Positions 40,784 through 50,008 of a stretch of DNA of 64,000 nt are shown here, piece by piece. The notes below the pieces were generated by a model. It was not told where the DNA came from and ran no database searches. It was given only the letters and a program-made list of their open reading frames with translations. Origin of the DNA: Flavisolibacter ginsenosidimutans. Its GTDB lineage: Bacteria > Bacteroidota > Bacteroidia > Chitinophagales > Chitinophagaceae. The stretch covers positions 4,836,001-4,900,000 of the forward strand of contig NZ_CP042433.1 of assembly GCF_007970805.1 (NCBI RefSeq), written 5' to 3'. Position 1 is the first letter of the stretch. The number at the start of each line of letters is the position of its first letter. A program made the translations under genes and the position numbers.

Positions 40784-42121
40784 GTGTTTAAAAAAATTCT
40801 TATTGCCAACCGCGGCGAGATTGCTCTTCGTGTGATTCGTACCTGTCGCGAAATGGGCATCAAAACGGTAGCTGTTTATTCTACGGCCGACCGTGACAGT
40901 CTTCACGTTCGCTTTGCCGACGAAGCCGTGTGCATCGGAAAGCCGCAAAGCAGCGACTCCTACCTGAACATTCCGCACATTATGGCGGCGGTTGAAATAA
41001 CCAATGCCGATGCGGTGCATCCGGGTTATGGTTTTCTTGCAGAGAATGCGAAGTTTTCGCAAATCTGCGCCGATCACGGAATTAAATTCATCGGCCCCAC
41101 ATCGGACATGATCAATCGCATGGGCGATAAAATCAGTGCAAAAGAAACCATGATAAAAGCCGGCGTGCCGGTGATTCCCGGCAGCGAAGGTTTGCTGGAC
41201 AGTTTGGAGCAAGCCAAAGACATTGCCCGCGACATGAGCTATCCGGTTATTTTAAAAGCTACTGCCGGTGGTGGCGGCAAAGGCATGCGCATCGTGTGGG
41301 AAGAAAGCGAAATGGAAAGGGCTTACAACACGGCCAAAGCCGAAGCCGCAGCCGCGTTTAAAAACGATGGCATATATATGGAAAAGTTCGTAGAAGAACC
41401 GAGGCACATCGAAATTCAGGTGGCAGGCGACCAATACGGAACGGTTTGTCACATGGGCGAAAGGGACTGTTCTATTCAACGCCGGCATCAAAAGTTAGTG
41501 GAAGAATCGCCTTCACCCTTTATGACACCGGAGCTTCGCGAGAAGATGGGCGAAGCCGCGAAGAAAGCCGCAGGCGCCATCAATTACGAAAGCGTCGGCA
41601 CCATTGAATTTCTGGTAGACAAGCACCGCAACTTCTACTTCATGGAGATGAACACCCGGATACAAGTAGAACACTGCGTCACCGAAGAGGTTATCAACTT
41701 CGACCTGATTAAAGAACAGATAAAAATTGCAATGGGAGAGAAGATTTCCGGCAGGGACTACGTGCCCCAATTGCACGCCATCGAATGCCGCATCAATGCC
41801 GAAGATCCGTACAATGATTTTCGTCCTTCGCCCGGTCGCATTACCGTTTTGCACCAACCCGGTGGCCACGGCGTACGGGTGGACAGCCATGTGTACGCCG
41901 GTTACGTCATTCCGCCGTATTACGATTCGATGATCGGCAAACTCATTACCGTGGCGCAAACCCGCTCGGAAGCCATTGATACCATGTACCGGGCGTTGAG
42001 TGAATACGTGATTGAAGGCGTGAAGACAACCATTCCTTTTCACTTGCAATTGATGAAAAACGAACGCTTCCGCTCAGGCGACTTTAATACCAAGTTTTTA
42101 GAGACATTCAAGATGCAGTAA
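40784..42121 (+). CDS. accC: Acetyl-CoA carboxylase, biotin carboxylase subunit
   Basis: 445 residues, ATP-grasp fold. The GTG start at 40784 opens directly with FKKILIANRGEIALRVIRTCREMGI. The glycine-rich loop GGGGKGMRIV and EMNTRIQVEHCVTEEV are canonical. It carboxylates the biotin carried by AccB. Length is normal. Confidence 0.95.
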   Translation: MFKKILIANRGEIALRVIRTCREMGIKTVAVYSTADRDSLHVRFADEAVCIGKPQSSDSYLNIPHIMAAVEITNADAVHPGYGFLAENAKFSQICADHGIKFIGPTSDMINRMGDKISAKETMIKAGVPVIPGSEGLLDSLEQAKDIARDMSYPVILKATAGGGGKGMRIVWEESEMERAYNTAKAEAAAAFKNDGIYMEKFVEEPRHIEIQVAGDQYGTVCHMGERDCSIQRRHQKLVEESPSPFMTPELREKMGEAAKKAAGAINYESVGTIEFLVDKHRNFYFMEMNTRIQVEHCVTEEVINFDLIKEQIKIAMGEKISGRDYVPQLHAIECRINAEDPYNDFRPSPGRITVLHQPGGHGVRVDSHVYAGYVIPPYYDSMIGKLITVAQTRSEAIDTMYRALSEYVIEGVKTTIPFHLQLMKNERFRSGDFNTKFLETFKMQ

Positions 42122-42153
42122 GCAGCGAATAGTCTTTGATCATAAATATTCTT

Positions 42154-42197
42154 TACACAAGAAAACCTCTCCTGAAATGGAGAGGTTTTCTTGTGTA
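42154..42197. terminator. Strong terminator after accC
   Basis: A 19-bp perfect stem (TACACAAGAAAACC... with its complement) around a 6-nt loop, followed by a short tract. Because the next gene is reverse, it can act in both directions. Confidence 0.85.
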
Positions 42198-42229
42198 CAA
42201 ACTGTTTGTATTTAAAGCCTGCTTCTTGT

Positions 42230-42655
42230 TTAGTCATCATCGCGGTCATGACCGCGATGGCCCTTGTCTTTGTCTTTGTACCAGCCTTTGTGCTTTCCGT
42301 TATCGTGGTGATCATAACCTCCGTTGTTGTAGTCGCGGTTGATTTGCTCAATGCGGTATTTGCGGTCTTTCTCCAATTGCTTGATGGCTCGCTTCTTGTC
42401 CTTGCGGCTCATGTAAGGGTCGTTGTTAATTGACTGAACGCGGGCATAGTAATCGCGGTTTACCTGGTCAATTTGGTATTGACGGTCATTGCCATAATTT
42501 CCATTGTTCGGATAGGTTGGATAACCGTTGTTTGGATACGTTGGGTAGCGGCCATTGTTCCCACCAAGAATAACGTCGCGTGTTTGTTCTCGTGATTGGG
42601 CGTGAAGCGTGGCAAATGCGCTGACGGCAACCAAAAGTGTAAGGATTCTTTTCAT
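42230..42655 (-). CDS. Secreted basic hypothetical protein with NNGYP repeats
   Basis: 141 residues from ATG 42655 (upstream frame to 42694 rejected). Signal ending LHAQS. It contains repeated YPTYPNNG units and then a helical, Arg/Asp/Lys-rich region with RDYYARVQSINNDPYMSRKDKKRAIKQLEKDRKYRIEQINRDYNNGG, ending His/Lys/Asp-rich (HHDNGKHKGW...HRGHD). The charge pattern suggests a metal- or polymer-binding secreted protein. Function unknown. Confidence 0.6.
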   Translation of the reverse strand: MKRILTLLVAVSAFATLHAQSREQTRDVILGGNNGRYPTYPNNGYPTYPNNGNYGNDRQYQIDQVNRDYYARVQSINNDPYMSRKDKKRAIKQLEKDRKYRIEQINRDYNNGGYDHHDNGKHKGWYKDKDKGHRGHDRDDD

Positions 42656-42868
42656 AGCGTTTTGTTTTTTTCTTACGTGGAAAAAGAGTGCCAAAAGCCG
42701 ACAAGAACAACAAGGTTGTGTTAAAGGAAACCCCCTTTAGCGCATTAAATTTCTTTTAAGTAAACAACGTTAACATTGTTGCCCTCATCTCTATCGAAAC
42801 AAATTGCCGGCAACGGGTAATGAACATTCAGCCGCACAACTTGTTACATTTAGGCTCACCGGAAGTGT

Positions 42869-43651
42869 ATGCAATTACCTGATTTGTCAAATCCGTTTTG
42901 GTTCATTGTGGCAACCGTTGTTGTTTTTGCCGTGGTCATTGGCAGGTATTTTCTCATTGCCGGTTTATTCTACTTCATTTTTTACCGGTGGCAAACAGTA
43001 AAGTGGCAGGCACGAAAAATAAACAACCGCAAATACAAAGAAGGCCAGTTTAAGAAAGAAGTTAGCTGGAGCACGATCACGGCTTTTATTTTTTCCATTA
43101 CCGGTGCTGCAATGGGTTTGGCTTGGCAAAAAGGATGGCAGAAAATTTATACCGATGTTCATGCTTATCCTTTGTGGTGGCTGCCGCTAAGTTTGTTGAT
43201 TGCTTTGCTTCTTCACGAAACTTATTATTACTGGCTGCATCGCTGGATGCATCAGCCAAAAATATTCCGCATTGTCCACAAGGTGCACCACGACAGCAAC
43301 ATTACATCGCCCTGGACGGCTTTCTCTTTTCATCCCCTTGAAGGTTTGTTACAAGCTGTGTTTTTGCCGGCCCTTTTACTGGTAATGCCAATGCACTTGT
43401 ACGTGCTTATCGTTCACCTTACCATTATGACCTTTAGCTCTGTCATCAATCATTTGGATATTGAAGTGTACCCAAAAGGCTTTCACAAAAATACCTTTGG
43501 CAGATGGCTGATCGGTGCAACGCATCATTCGCTTCATCACAAACAGTTTAAACACAACTACGGTTTATATTTTACGTTTTGGGACAAATGGAAAAAGACC
43601 GAAAGCCCGGTCTTTGAAAAATTATTTGAAGAAAAAGCGGGAAGAAGGTAA
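42869..43651 (+). CDS. Fatty acid hydroxylase / sterol desaturase family protein
   Basis: 260 residues, multi-pass membrane. Diiron histidine boxes: HETYYYWLHRWMH (His116, 124, 128), HKVHH (137-141), FHPLE (155) and THHSLHH (219-224). These fit the integral membrane hydroxylase family that includes sphingolipid and sterol hydroxylases. It is convergent with the lipid cluster on the other strand. The substrate is unknown. Confidence 0.88.
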   Translation: MQLPDLSNPFWFIVATVVVFAVVIGRYFLIAGLFYFIFYRWQTVKWQARKINNRKYKEGQFKKEVSWSTITAFIFSITGAAMGLAWQKGWQKIYTDVHAYPLWWLPLSLLIALLLHETYYYWLHRWMHQPKIFRIVHKVHHDSNITSPWTAFSFHPLEGLLQAVFLPALLLVMPMHLYVLIVHLTIMTFSSVINHLDIEVYPKGFHKNTFGRWLIGATHHSLHHKQFKHNYGLYFTFWDKWKKTESPVFEKLFEEKAGRR

Positions 43652-43659
43652 AAGGGCAA

Positions 43660-43714
43660 ACGCGAAAAGGGATTTTGCGCCGAAGTAAAACGTCTTCGGT
43701 CTTCGGTTTCGCGT
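43660..43714. terminator. Hairpin at the convergent hydroxylase/SDR junction
   Basis: ACGCGAAA (43660-43667) pairs with TTTCGCGT (43707-43714), with CCGAAG/CTTCGG pairing inside; there is no clear T-tract, so termination is inferred from position. Confidence 0.45.
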
Positions 43715-43717
43715 GAC

Positions 43718-44491
43718 TTATTCATAGATCCTCGCCGCGCCGCCTTCCAAAACTTTCTTCGGGAGCAGCCAGGTAAGAAAGCCACCGAGTTTATTGATGG
43801 CGCCGGTAATCACTTCGGCCTTTTTGCTGAGCATGGCTTTCACGGCGGCCTTGCCCACTTGTTCCGGTGTCATGTTTACTTTTTGCGCCGTTTTCAGGGC
43901 TTTCTCGCCCACTTGTGCCCGCGTAGCAAAATCAGTATCGGTAGAGCCGGGGCAAACGCAGGTAACGTTCACCGCAGTCTTTCGCAATTCATACCGAAGA
44001 CCTCTTGAAAAGGAAAGCACAAAAACTTTTGATGCAGCATACAGACTCAGGTAAGGAACGGCCTGATAAGCTGCCGAAGAAGAGATGTTCAGGATGTGTG
44101 CCTGCTGTTGCTTTTTTAGTTGAGGTAAAAAAAGATAAGTGAGTTGAACAAGGGTTGTGCAGTTCACCTGCAACATGGCAAGGTGCTGTTCCAGCGGATA
44201 GCTTTCAAACAGCCCGCTAAGGCCGTAACCGGCATTGTTTACCAAAATTGAAACGGGCCAATTGTTTTGCGCCGTCCAGTCAAAAACTTGTTGTGCAGCG
44301 GCGGCAGATGAGAGGTCGGCGGCCAGATATTTCACGTCAACCTTTGCCTGCGCTTTTATTTCCTCTGAAGCCTTTTTTAATAAATCCTCGCTTCGGGCCA
44401 CCATTAAAATGTTATAGCCTTTGGCGGCAAGCTCAAAGGCTATAACTTTCCCGATGCCTTTGCTGGCGCCGGTTATCAATGCATACGACAT
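43718..44491 (-). CDS. Short-chain dehydrogenase/reductase
   Basis: 257 residues from ATG 44491. NAD(P)-binding GASKGIGK (TGASKGIG), NNAGYGLSGL, catalytic Ser-Tyr-Lys in ISSSAAYQAVPYLSLYAASK, and a C-terminal membrane-binding-like stretch (GGFLTWLLPKKVL). Sequence resembles 3-ketosphinganine-reductase-like or DltE-like SDRs. It starts 6 bp after the PhyH gene, so the two are co-transcribed. Substrate inferred only from neighbours. Confidence 0.8.
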   Translation of the reverse strand: MSYALITGASKGIGKVIAFELAAKGYNILMVARSEDLLKKASEEIKAQAKVDVKYLAADLSSAAAAQQVFDWTAQNNWPVSILVNNAGYGLSGLFESYPLEQHLAMLQVNCTTLVQLTYLFLPQLKKQQQAHILNISSSAAYQAVPYLSLYAASKVFVLSFSRGLRYELRKTAVNVTCVCPGSTDTDFATRAQVGEKALKTAQKVNMTPEQVGKAAVKAMLSKKAEVITGAINKLGGFLTWLLPKKVLEGGAARIYE

Positions 44492-44497
44492 CAAAAA

Positions 44498-45313
44498 TTA
44501 GTTTTGAACCGTGGACGCAAAACGGTGGTAGAAAGGCGTTTTGCTGTTTCTGTCTTTGGGCATGTATTTGCCGGTAACAACCGGAACGTACATCACGCGG
44601 CGGCGGCTTTTTTCACCAATGAACGGTGATTTTTGAACGCGGTGCCACAAGCGGCCATCATGAACGGTAAGGTCGCCTGCACTAATGTCAAAACCCACTT
44701 CGCGGCGGTCGGGTTTGTGGTCAATGAAATATTTTTTGCCAAACAAAAGGCGTAGCATCCCTTGCTTGTGCGTGCCGGGTAAAATGCGCAGGCCGCCGTT
44801 TTCAAACGGAACGGTATCCAGGTGAATGCCAACGTTCAGCATCGGCATGATCTTCTGTCCAAGGAACAAGTCACGAGGACTGTCGGTATGCCAGCCCATT
44901 TGCGAGAAGGCACTGTCATCAGTACGGACGTAATTATTCAAAACAAGGCCGTCTTTTTCGTCTTCGCCAATTCGGCCTTCGTAAGGATAGACCAGTTCGA
45001 GCAAAGCTTTTAAACGCGGTTCGGCCAAAAGATTTTTTAAAACAGTACTGTGTTGCGAAAGAAAGCAGAGGCGTTGAATGGTCTTGCTGCCATCCTCGTT
45101 CTTACCAAATTTGAGCGGAATACCGTTCATTTTATCGTAGCCGGCATCCAGCCATTTTTTCTCTATGCGTTGCGTTTCGGCAATGATTTCGGCTACCTTT
45201 TCCTTGGTAATAAAGTTTCTGAAGATGATGGCTCCCTGCTTATCAAACAACTCCTTTTGCTCATCTGTCAGTTTGGTTCCCAGTTCATAGTAAGGAACAG
45301 TTAACTTTTTCAT
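44498..45313 (-). CDS. Phytanoyl-CoA dioxygenase family protein
   Basis: 271 residues. Fe(II) ligands of the double-stranded beta-helix are His142-X-Asp144 (GWHTDS) and His224 (LWHR), with an Arg near 235 for 2-oxoglutarate. These enzymes hydroxylate lipid or acyl substrates. It lies between a sphingomyelin-synthase-like gene and an SDR gene in the same direction, suggesting a lipid-modification role. Confidence 0.8.
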   Translation of the reverse strand: MKKLTVPYYELGTKLTDEQKELFDKQGAIIFRNFITKEKVAEIIAETQRIEKKWLDAGYDKMNGIPLKFGKNEDGSKTIQRLCFLSQHSTVLKNLLAEPRLKALLELVYPYEGRIGEDEKDGLVLNNYVRTDDSAFSQMGWHTDSPRDLFLGQKIMPMLNVGIHLDTVPFENGGLRILPGTHKQGMLRLLFGKKYFIDHKPDRREVGFDISAGDLTVHDGRLWHRVQKSPFIGEKSRRRVMYVPVVTGKYMPKDRNSKTPFYHRFASTVQN

Positions 45314-45411
45314 GGTTGATAGGTTTTTGTGTTAACTGATTAAGGCTTTAAAAATAGGCCTTCTTTTAAAACGGTAAAGAAAAAGATATTTATAAAGCTG
45401 CTCACGGGTTA

Positions 45412-46053
45412 TTAGTCAGAGACCAGCTTTTTAGCGATGAAATAGCACAAATAAGCAAACACCGGCGCGGCAATTACATCTATCGTATAATGAATGTGCT
45501 GGATTAAAATAAGCACCCCGATGACGAGGCCGCAAGCAAGAGCAATGATTTTATCACGCCGTGCCGGAAAGCAATAAACGAAAAGGAATTGCGAAGCCGT
45601 GTGGCCTGAATAGAACAAATCTTTGGTAATAAACTTTTGGCCATAAAAGGAATTGCTCAGTGGGTCCATCAAAGGAACAAGACCGGGCGGCGTATCAAGC
45701 GGCACCAGCGAAATGGTGATGAAGCGGGTACACAAAAAAATACAGAAGGCACAAAAGAAGAGTACCGTTAGTTGTGGGCTTTTGATGGCTTTAATCAGCA
45801 TCCACAAACCCGTACCCCAGAGAATGGTGAAAATGCCCGGCGAAACGTCTTTGGGTGTTAAGACCTTCAACACAAAATCGTTGAGCACAATGCCTTGCCG
45901 TGCCTGGATAATTTGAAAGAAAAGCGGCAAAACGCTAAGGCAGATAAGACAACCACCAAAACTAACAAACAGCTTTCTGCGGAAAGCGGGCACGCGCATG
46001 GCTTGTATCCAATTCAATTCTTCCTTCGTAATGTGTTTCGTGGTTGCCTCCAT
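45412..46053 (-). CDS. PAP2-superfamily membrane protein, sphingomyelin-synthase-like
   Basis: 213 residues from ATG 46053. About six membrane segments. The catalytic motifs FYSGHT (SGHT 149-152, His151) and HYTIDV (His188, Asp192) are those of the sphingomyelin synthase-like PAP2_C family, which use a phospholipid head group as donor; other PAP2 lipid phosphatases have a different third motif. It likely makes or breaks a phosphodiester in a sphingolipid or phospholipid. First gene of the PAP2-PhyH-SDR set. Confidence 0.78.
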   Translation of the reverse strand: MEATTKHITKEELNWIQAMRVPAFRRKLFVSFGGCLICLSVLPLFFQIIQARQGIVLNDFVLKVLTPKDVSPGIFTILWGTGLWMLIKAIKSPQLTVLFFCAFCIFLCTRFITISLVPLDTPPGLVPLMDPLSNSFYGQKFITKDLFYSGHTASQFLFVYCFPARRDKIIALACGLVIGVLILIQHIHYTIDVIAAPVFAYLCYFIAKKLVSD

Positions 46054-46239
46054 AGCGCGAAGCGGCGAAGATAATAATTTGATAACTGACGTTTGGAAGC
46101 ATCGGGACGAAGCCAGCCGTTTTGATGAAATTTTGACATTTATTTTTCGCATTGTTTTTTCTTGTCAGGTTAACAAGCAACGTCTTCAGTCAATTCCTGA
46201 AATTTTTTCCGTTTCCCCGGCCCCGGCACAATCTTCGCC

Positions 46240-46247
46240 TACCTTTG
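46240..46247 (+). promoter_or_regulatory. -7 promoter element of groES-groEL
   Basis: TACCTTTG, matching TAnnTTTG, 72 bp before the groES ATG; the -33 is not convincing. No CIRCE-type inverted repeat is visible. Confidence 0.45.
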
Positions 46248-46319
46248 CGCACCTTGACAAAAGCATTGCAAGGTTCCTGTAACTCACTTTTCATTTAAAC
46301 CAAAAAAATCATAACACGT

Positions 46320-46601
46320 ATGGCTAACAAAGTAAATGTTACCCCTCTGCACGACAGAGTGATTGTGAAACCCGCTGCTGCGGAAGAAAAAACCGCGGGT
46401 GGTATCATTATCCCCGACACCGCGAAAGAAAAGCCTCAACGCGGCACTGTGATTGCGGCCGGTCCTGGTAAAAAAGACGAGCCCGTAACGGTGAAGCAAG
46501 GCGATACCGTGTTGTACGGCAAATACGCCGGCACTGAAATTTCTATTGAGGGTGAAGACTACCTCATCATGCGTGAAAGCGACATCCTGGCAATCGTTTA
46601 A
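46320..46601 (+). CDS. groES: Co-chaperonin GroES
   Basis: 93 residues with VTPLHDRVIVKPAAAEEKTAGGIIIPDTAKEKPQRGTVIAAGPG, the mobile-loop region included, and C-terminal LIMRESDILAIV. Forms the lid of the GroEL chamber. groEL follows after 93 bp. Confidence 0.97.
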   Translation: MANKVNVTPLHDRVIVKPAAAEEKTAGGIIIPDTAKEKPQRGTVIAAGPGKKDEPVTVKQGDTVLYGKYAGTEISIEGEDYLIMRESDILAIV

Positions 46602-46694
46602 GCTGCCAGAAATCCGCCGTCATTTGTCGGCTCCCGATTGCTGAAAGCTGATTGCTCCTCAACTAATTTTTAAACAAACAAATCAAAATACATT

Positions 46695-48332
46695 ATGGCT
46701 AAACAACTGTTTTTCGAAACTGATGCCCGTAATAAAATGAAAAAAGGCGTGGACGTATTGGCCAACGCCGTGAAAGTAACCCTCGGACCGAAAGGCCGCA
46801 ACGTGGTTATAGAAAAGAAATTTGGCGCTCCGTCTGTAACCAAAGACGGCGTTACCGTAGCCAAAGAAATTGAGCTGGAAGACGCCATTGAGAACATGGG
46901 TGCGCAAATGGTAAAAGAAGTGGCCAGCAAAACCGCTGACATTGCCGGTGACGGCACAACAACTGCGACTGTTTTGGCTCAATCCATCATTACCGAAGGC
47001 TTGAAGAACGTAGCAGCCGGCGCTAATCCAATGGACCTGAAACGCGGTATTGACAAAGCCGTTAAAGCCGTGATTGAGAACCTTCGTTCGCAGTCGCAAA
47101 CTGTTGGCAACGACAACAAAAAAATTGAGCAGGTAGCTTCTATCTCTGCCAACAACGACAGCGAAATCGGCGCTCTCATTGCGCAGGCAATGGAGAAGGT
47201 TTCTAAAGACGGCGTTATCACCATCGAAGAAGCCAAGGGCATCGAAACCACCGTTGACGTGGTAGAAGGCATGCAATTCGACCGCGGTTACATCTCTCCC
47301 TACTTTGTTACCAACAGCGAGAAAATGCAAGCCGAGTTGGAAAATCCTTACATCCTGATTTACGATAAAAAAATCAGCAGCATGAAGGACATCCTGCACA
47401 TCCTGGAGAAAGTGGCCCAACAAGGCGCTCCGCTCCTGATCATTTCTGAAGACCTCGAAGGCGAAGCACTTGCTACATTGGTTGTGAACAAACTCCGTGG
47501 TACGTTGAAAGTGGCTGCCGTTAAAGCGCCGGGCTTTGGCGACCGACGCAAAGAAATGCTGCAAGACATTGCCATCCTTACAAAAGGCATTGTGATTTCT
47601 GAAGAGCAAGGTTACAAACTCGAAAACGCTGACCTGACTTATTTGGGCAAATGCGAAAGAGTTGTGATTGATAAAGACAATACGACCATCGTTGGGGGCC
47701 GTGGCGAGAAAGAAGGCATTACCGGTCGCATCAACCAAATTAAATCACAAATTGAAAACACAACGTCTGACTACGACCGCGAAAAACTGCAAGAGCGTCT
47801 TGCGAAGTTAAGTGGCGGTGTGGCTGTACTGCATGTAGGTGCTGCTACCGAAGTAGAAATGAAAGAAAAGAAGGACCGTGTTGATGATGCTTTGCACGCA
47901 ACCCGTGCGGCCGTTGAAGAAGGCATTGTGCCCGGTGGCGGTGTAGCTTATGTTCGCGCCATTGAAGCTTTGAGCAGCCTGAAGACGTTGAACGCTGACG
48001 AAGCAACGGGTGTACAGATCGTTCGCCGTTCGTTGGAAGAGCCACTGCGCCAGATTGTAGAAAACTGCGGCATCGAAGGAAGCGTGGTCGTAAACAAAGT
48101 TCGTGACGGCAAAGGCGATTACGGCTTTAATGCCCGTACTGAAGAATATGAAAACCTCATTGCGGCCGGTGTTATTGACCCGACCAAAGTGAGCCGCATT
48201 GCGCTTGAAAACGCAGCCAGCATTGCCGGCATGTTGTTAACAACCGAGTGCGTGGTAGCCGATAAGCCTGAGCCAAAAGGTGCTGCTGCTCCGCACGGTA
48301 TGCCAGGCGGCGGAATGGGCATGGACTACTAA
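46695..48332 (+). CDS. groEL: Chaperonin GroEL
   Basis: 545 residues, full length. KVTLGPKGRNVVIEKKFGAPSVTKDGVTVAKEIELED, AGDGTTTATVLAQSI, and the C-terminal GGMGMDY tail. Assists folding of many proteins. Single copy in the window. Confidence 0.98.
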   Translation: MAKQLFFETDARNKMKKGVDVLANAVKVTLGPKGRNVVIEKKFGAPSVTKDGVTVAKEIELEDAIENMGAQMVKEVASKTADIAGDGTTTATVLAQSIITEGLKNVAAGANPMDLKRGIDKAVKAVIENLRSQSQTVGNDNKKIEQVASISANNDSEIGALIAQAMEKVSKDGVITIEEAKGIETTVDVVEGMQFDRGYISPYFVTNSEKMQAELENPYILIYDKKISSMKDILHILEKVAQQGAPLLIISEDLEGEALATLVVNKLRGTLKVAAVKAPGFGDRRKEMLQDIAILTKGIVISEEQGYKLENADLTYLGKCERVVIDKDNTTIVGGRGEKEGITGRINQIKSQIENTTSDYDREKLQERLAKLSGGVAVLHVGAATEVEMKEKKDRVDDALHATRAAVEEGIVPGGGVAYVRAIEALSSLKTLNADEATGVQIVRRSLEEPLRQIVENCGIEGSVVVNKVRDGKGDYGFNARTEEYENLIAAGVIDPTKVSRIALENAASIAGMLLTTECVVADKPEPKGAAAPHGMPGGGMGMDY

Positions 48333-48381
48333 AATCAATTAGCTGATTAGCAGATGCGCCGATTAGCTGATGATAAAATGC

Positions 48382-48416
48382 AAAAAGCCTCATCGGTAAC
48401 GATGAGGCTTTTTGTT
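48382..48416 (+). terminator. Intrinsic terminator after groEL
   Basis: A 14-bp perfect stem AAAAAGCCTCATCG with its complement, GTAA loop, T-tract. Confidence 0.9.
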
Positions 48417-48570
48417 AAAATATTTTTTTCAGAAAAACATTTATGTTTTACCTTGTAAGTATCGTACAACTGTTTCCTACGTCAACATCATTTTGGCTTT
48501 GTTCTTGCCGTTGATTCTTCCCTTTCGAAAACAGTCATCCTATTTTTTTCACGTCTAAAACCATTAAGCC

Positions 48571-48669
48571 ATGTTTACACGATTTTTTAGCTGGATCCGG
48601 CGCCGATTTAGAAAAGACAATAACAAAGCAAAAGATGGTTTTAGCGACAACCCGTTTTTAATTTTATAA
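48571..48669 (+). CDS. Possible very small basic ORF, 32 aa
   Basis: ATG 48571: a basic, Phe-rich N-terminus (MFTRFFSWIRRRFRKDNNK) and a short acidic tail. It is flanked by a groEL terminator upstream and its own hairpin terminator downstream, so the interval can produce a separate small transcript. No homologue is claimed. Confidence 0.35.
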   Translation: MFTRFFSWIRRRFRKDNNKAKDGFSDNPFLIL

Positions 48670-48690
48670 TCAAGCCTATAAATTTTAATA

Positions 48691-48716
48691 GCCCGTGCAA
48701 TTGCGCGGGTTTTTTG
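48691..48716 (+). terminator. Hairpin terminator downstream of the small ORF
   Basis: GCCCGTGC with GCGCGGGT (one G-T pair), AATT loop, T-run TTTTTT. Confidence 0.8.
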
Positions 48717-48810
48717 ACTACAGACTTTTGGTATTGAAAAATGATGTTCGGGATTTGATTGATATATCAGAAATCTTCATATTGCACCAAGGGTCATCCC
48801 GGCAATCATT

Positions 48811-49335
48811 TCAAATTTGCGTCATCTGCGGTTTTGCCTTAAACGACCACGTGATCCAAAATTCGGCAACGACTTCGCCGCGATCGTTCTTGCCAATTGA
48901 ATGCGCTTTTATTTCTTGCGGTGTGCCGGAAGAGACAGCGGCGCCGATTACATTTCGTATCGCTTCACCGTCCTCGCATTGAAAGAATGTAAGGCCGGTT
49001 GCCTTTTTGTAAAATTTTCCTTCGATGCCGGTGACCAACATGGATACCGCAGGCTTCCGGCCGCGAACCTGCGCCATAGCCAGCACACCGGTACTCATTT
49101 CAGCAGCCATACTTAAGCAGGCAAAATAAGTGGAGCGAAAAGGATTTTTAGTAAACCATTTAAACGGAATGGAAACGGTGCAGGAAGCCACATCGGCCTT
49201 TACTATTTTTAGCCCACTGAAATAACCGGCCGGTAATTTTTTTAGAAGATAGAGCCTGAATTTAACCGGATGATTTATTAATGAAAAAAATGCAGCTGTG
49301 TTTTCCGCAGCTGCTTTTTCGTTTGTTTTTTCCAT
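48811..49335 (-). CDS. DUF4442-type (thioesterase-like) protein
   Basis: 174 residues. The hotdog-fold pattern is visible: an N-terminal helix (FFSLINHPVKFRLYLLKKLPAGYFSGLKI) followed by strands (ASCTVSIPFKWFTKNPFRSTYFACLSMAAEMSTGVLAM). Such DUF4442 proteins are thought to be acyl-CoA thioesterases or related, but most are untested. Start ATG 49335. Confidence 0.7.
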   Translation of the reverse strand: MEKTNEKAAAENTAAFFSLINHPVKFRLYLLKKLPAGYFSGLKIVKADVASCTVSIPFKWFTKNPFRSTYFACLSMAAEMSTGVLAMAQVRGRKPAVSMLVTGIEGKFYKKATGLTFFQCEDGEAIRNVIGAAVSSGTPQEIKAHSIGKNDRGEVVAEFWITWSFKAKPQMTQI

Positions 49336-49408
49336 TTGCTAAAATTATCGCTTTTAATAGCGGATAGAACCGGAGAGCAGTTCGGTTTCACGTCTGGCGT
49401 TTGACGTC

Positions 49409-49891
49409 TCACTCTTTGTAATTCTTTTCATTCAGCGCTGCCGGCGACCAGGCTTCGAAAAAGCTTTTTACTTTCTGTGCGTTGTACCCTTTGCCTTCTT
49501 CCAATAAACTTGAATCCTGCGTATGCAGCCGGTTGCCGTTCGCATCCAGAATAACAAATACCGGGAAGCCGAAACGTTGTGGAAAGCCAAAGGATTTTAA
49601 GGCTTCAAGATTTTTATTTTCTTTGCTGTAATTGAGATGGTACACCACGTAGCTCTCGTTCTCGATGCGGTTCAGCGCCGTGTCTTTTTCTACAAAATCG
49701 TGAAAGCGGTAACACCATATGCACCAATTGCCGCCCACTTGTATCAGCACGTGCTTGCCTTCTTTTTTGGCTTTGGAAAGGGCGGTGGCAATGTCTTTTT
49801 TCACGTTGGCCGAAAGATTGTAAAGTTTGGTGCTGTCGCTGGCAAAAGATTGAAGAGAAACGAACAGCGCAAGGATGAACAAGTATCGCAT
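49409..49891 (-). CDS. Secreted thioredoxin-like protein
   Basis: 160 residues. Signal peptide (MRYLFILALFVSLQSFASDS). The thioredoxin fold has the active-site WCIWC (Cys57, Cys60) followed by a helix. Probably reduces or isomerises disulfides in the periplasm. Partners are not identified. Confidence 0.85.
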   Translation of the reverse strand: MRYLFILALFVSLQSFASDSTKLYNLSANVKKDIATALSKAKKEGKHVLIQVGGNWCIWCYRFHDFVEKDTALNRIENESYVVYHLNYSKENKNLEALKSFGFPQRFGFPVFVILDANGNRLHTQDSSLLEEGKGYNAQKVKSFFEAWSPAALNEKNYKE

Positions 49892-50008
49892 TCAAAAAAT
49901 TTGCGGCAAGCTACAACCGGTTTTTCTAACGTTAATTTAAATTGTCTTCTCGCCGGTGCAACGAAACGCACCTTTTTTTCCATCATCTTTGTTTGAAGTA
50001 AATACACC

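Noticed and set aside
46683..47738. Reverse open frame of 351 codons opposite groEL
   Set aside because: It is the complement of a highly conserved gene and has composition typical of antisense frames.
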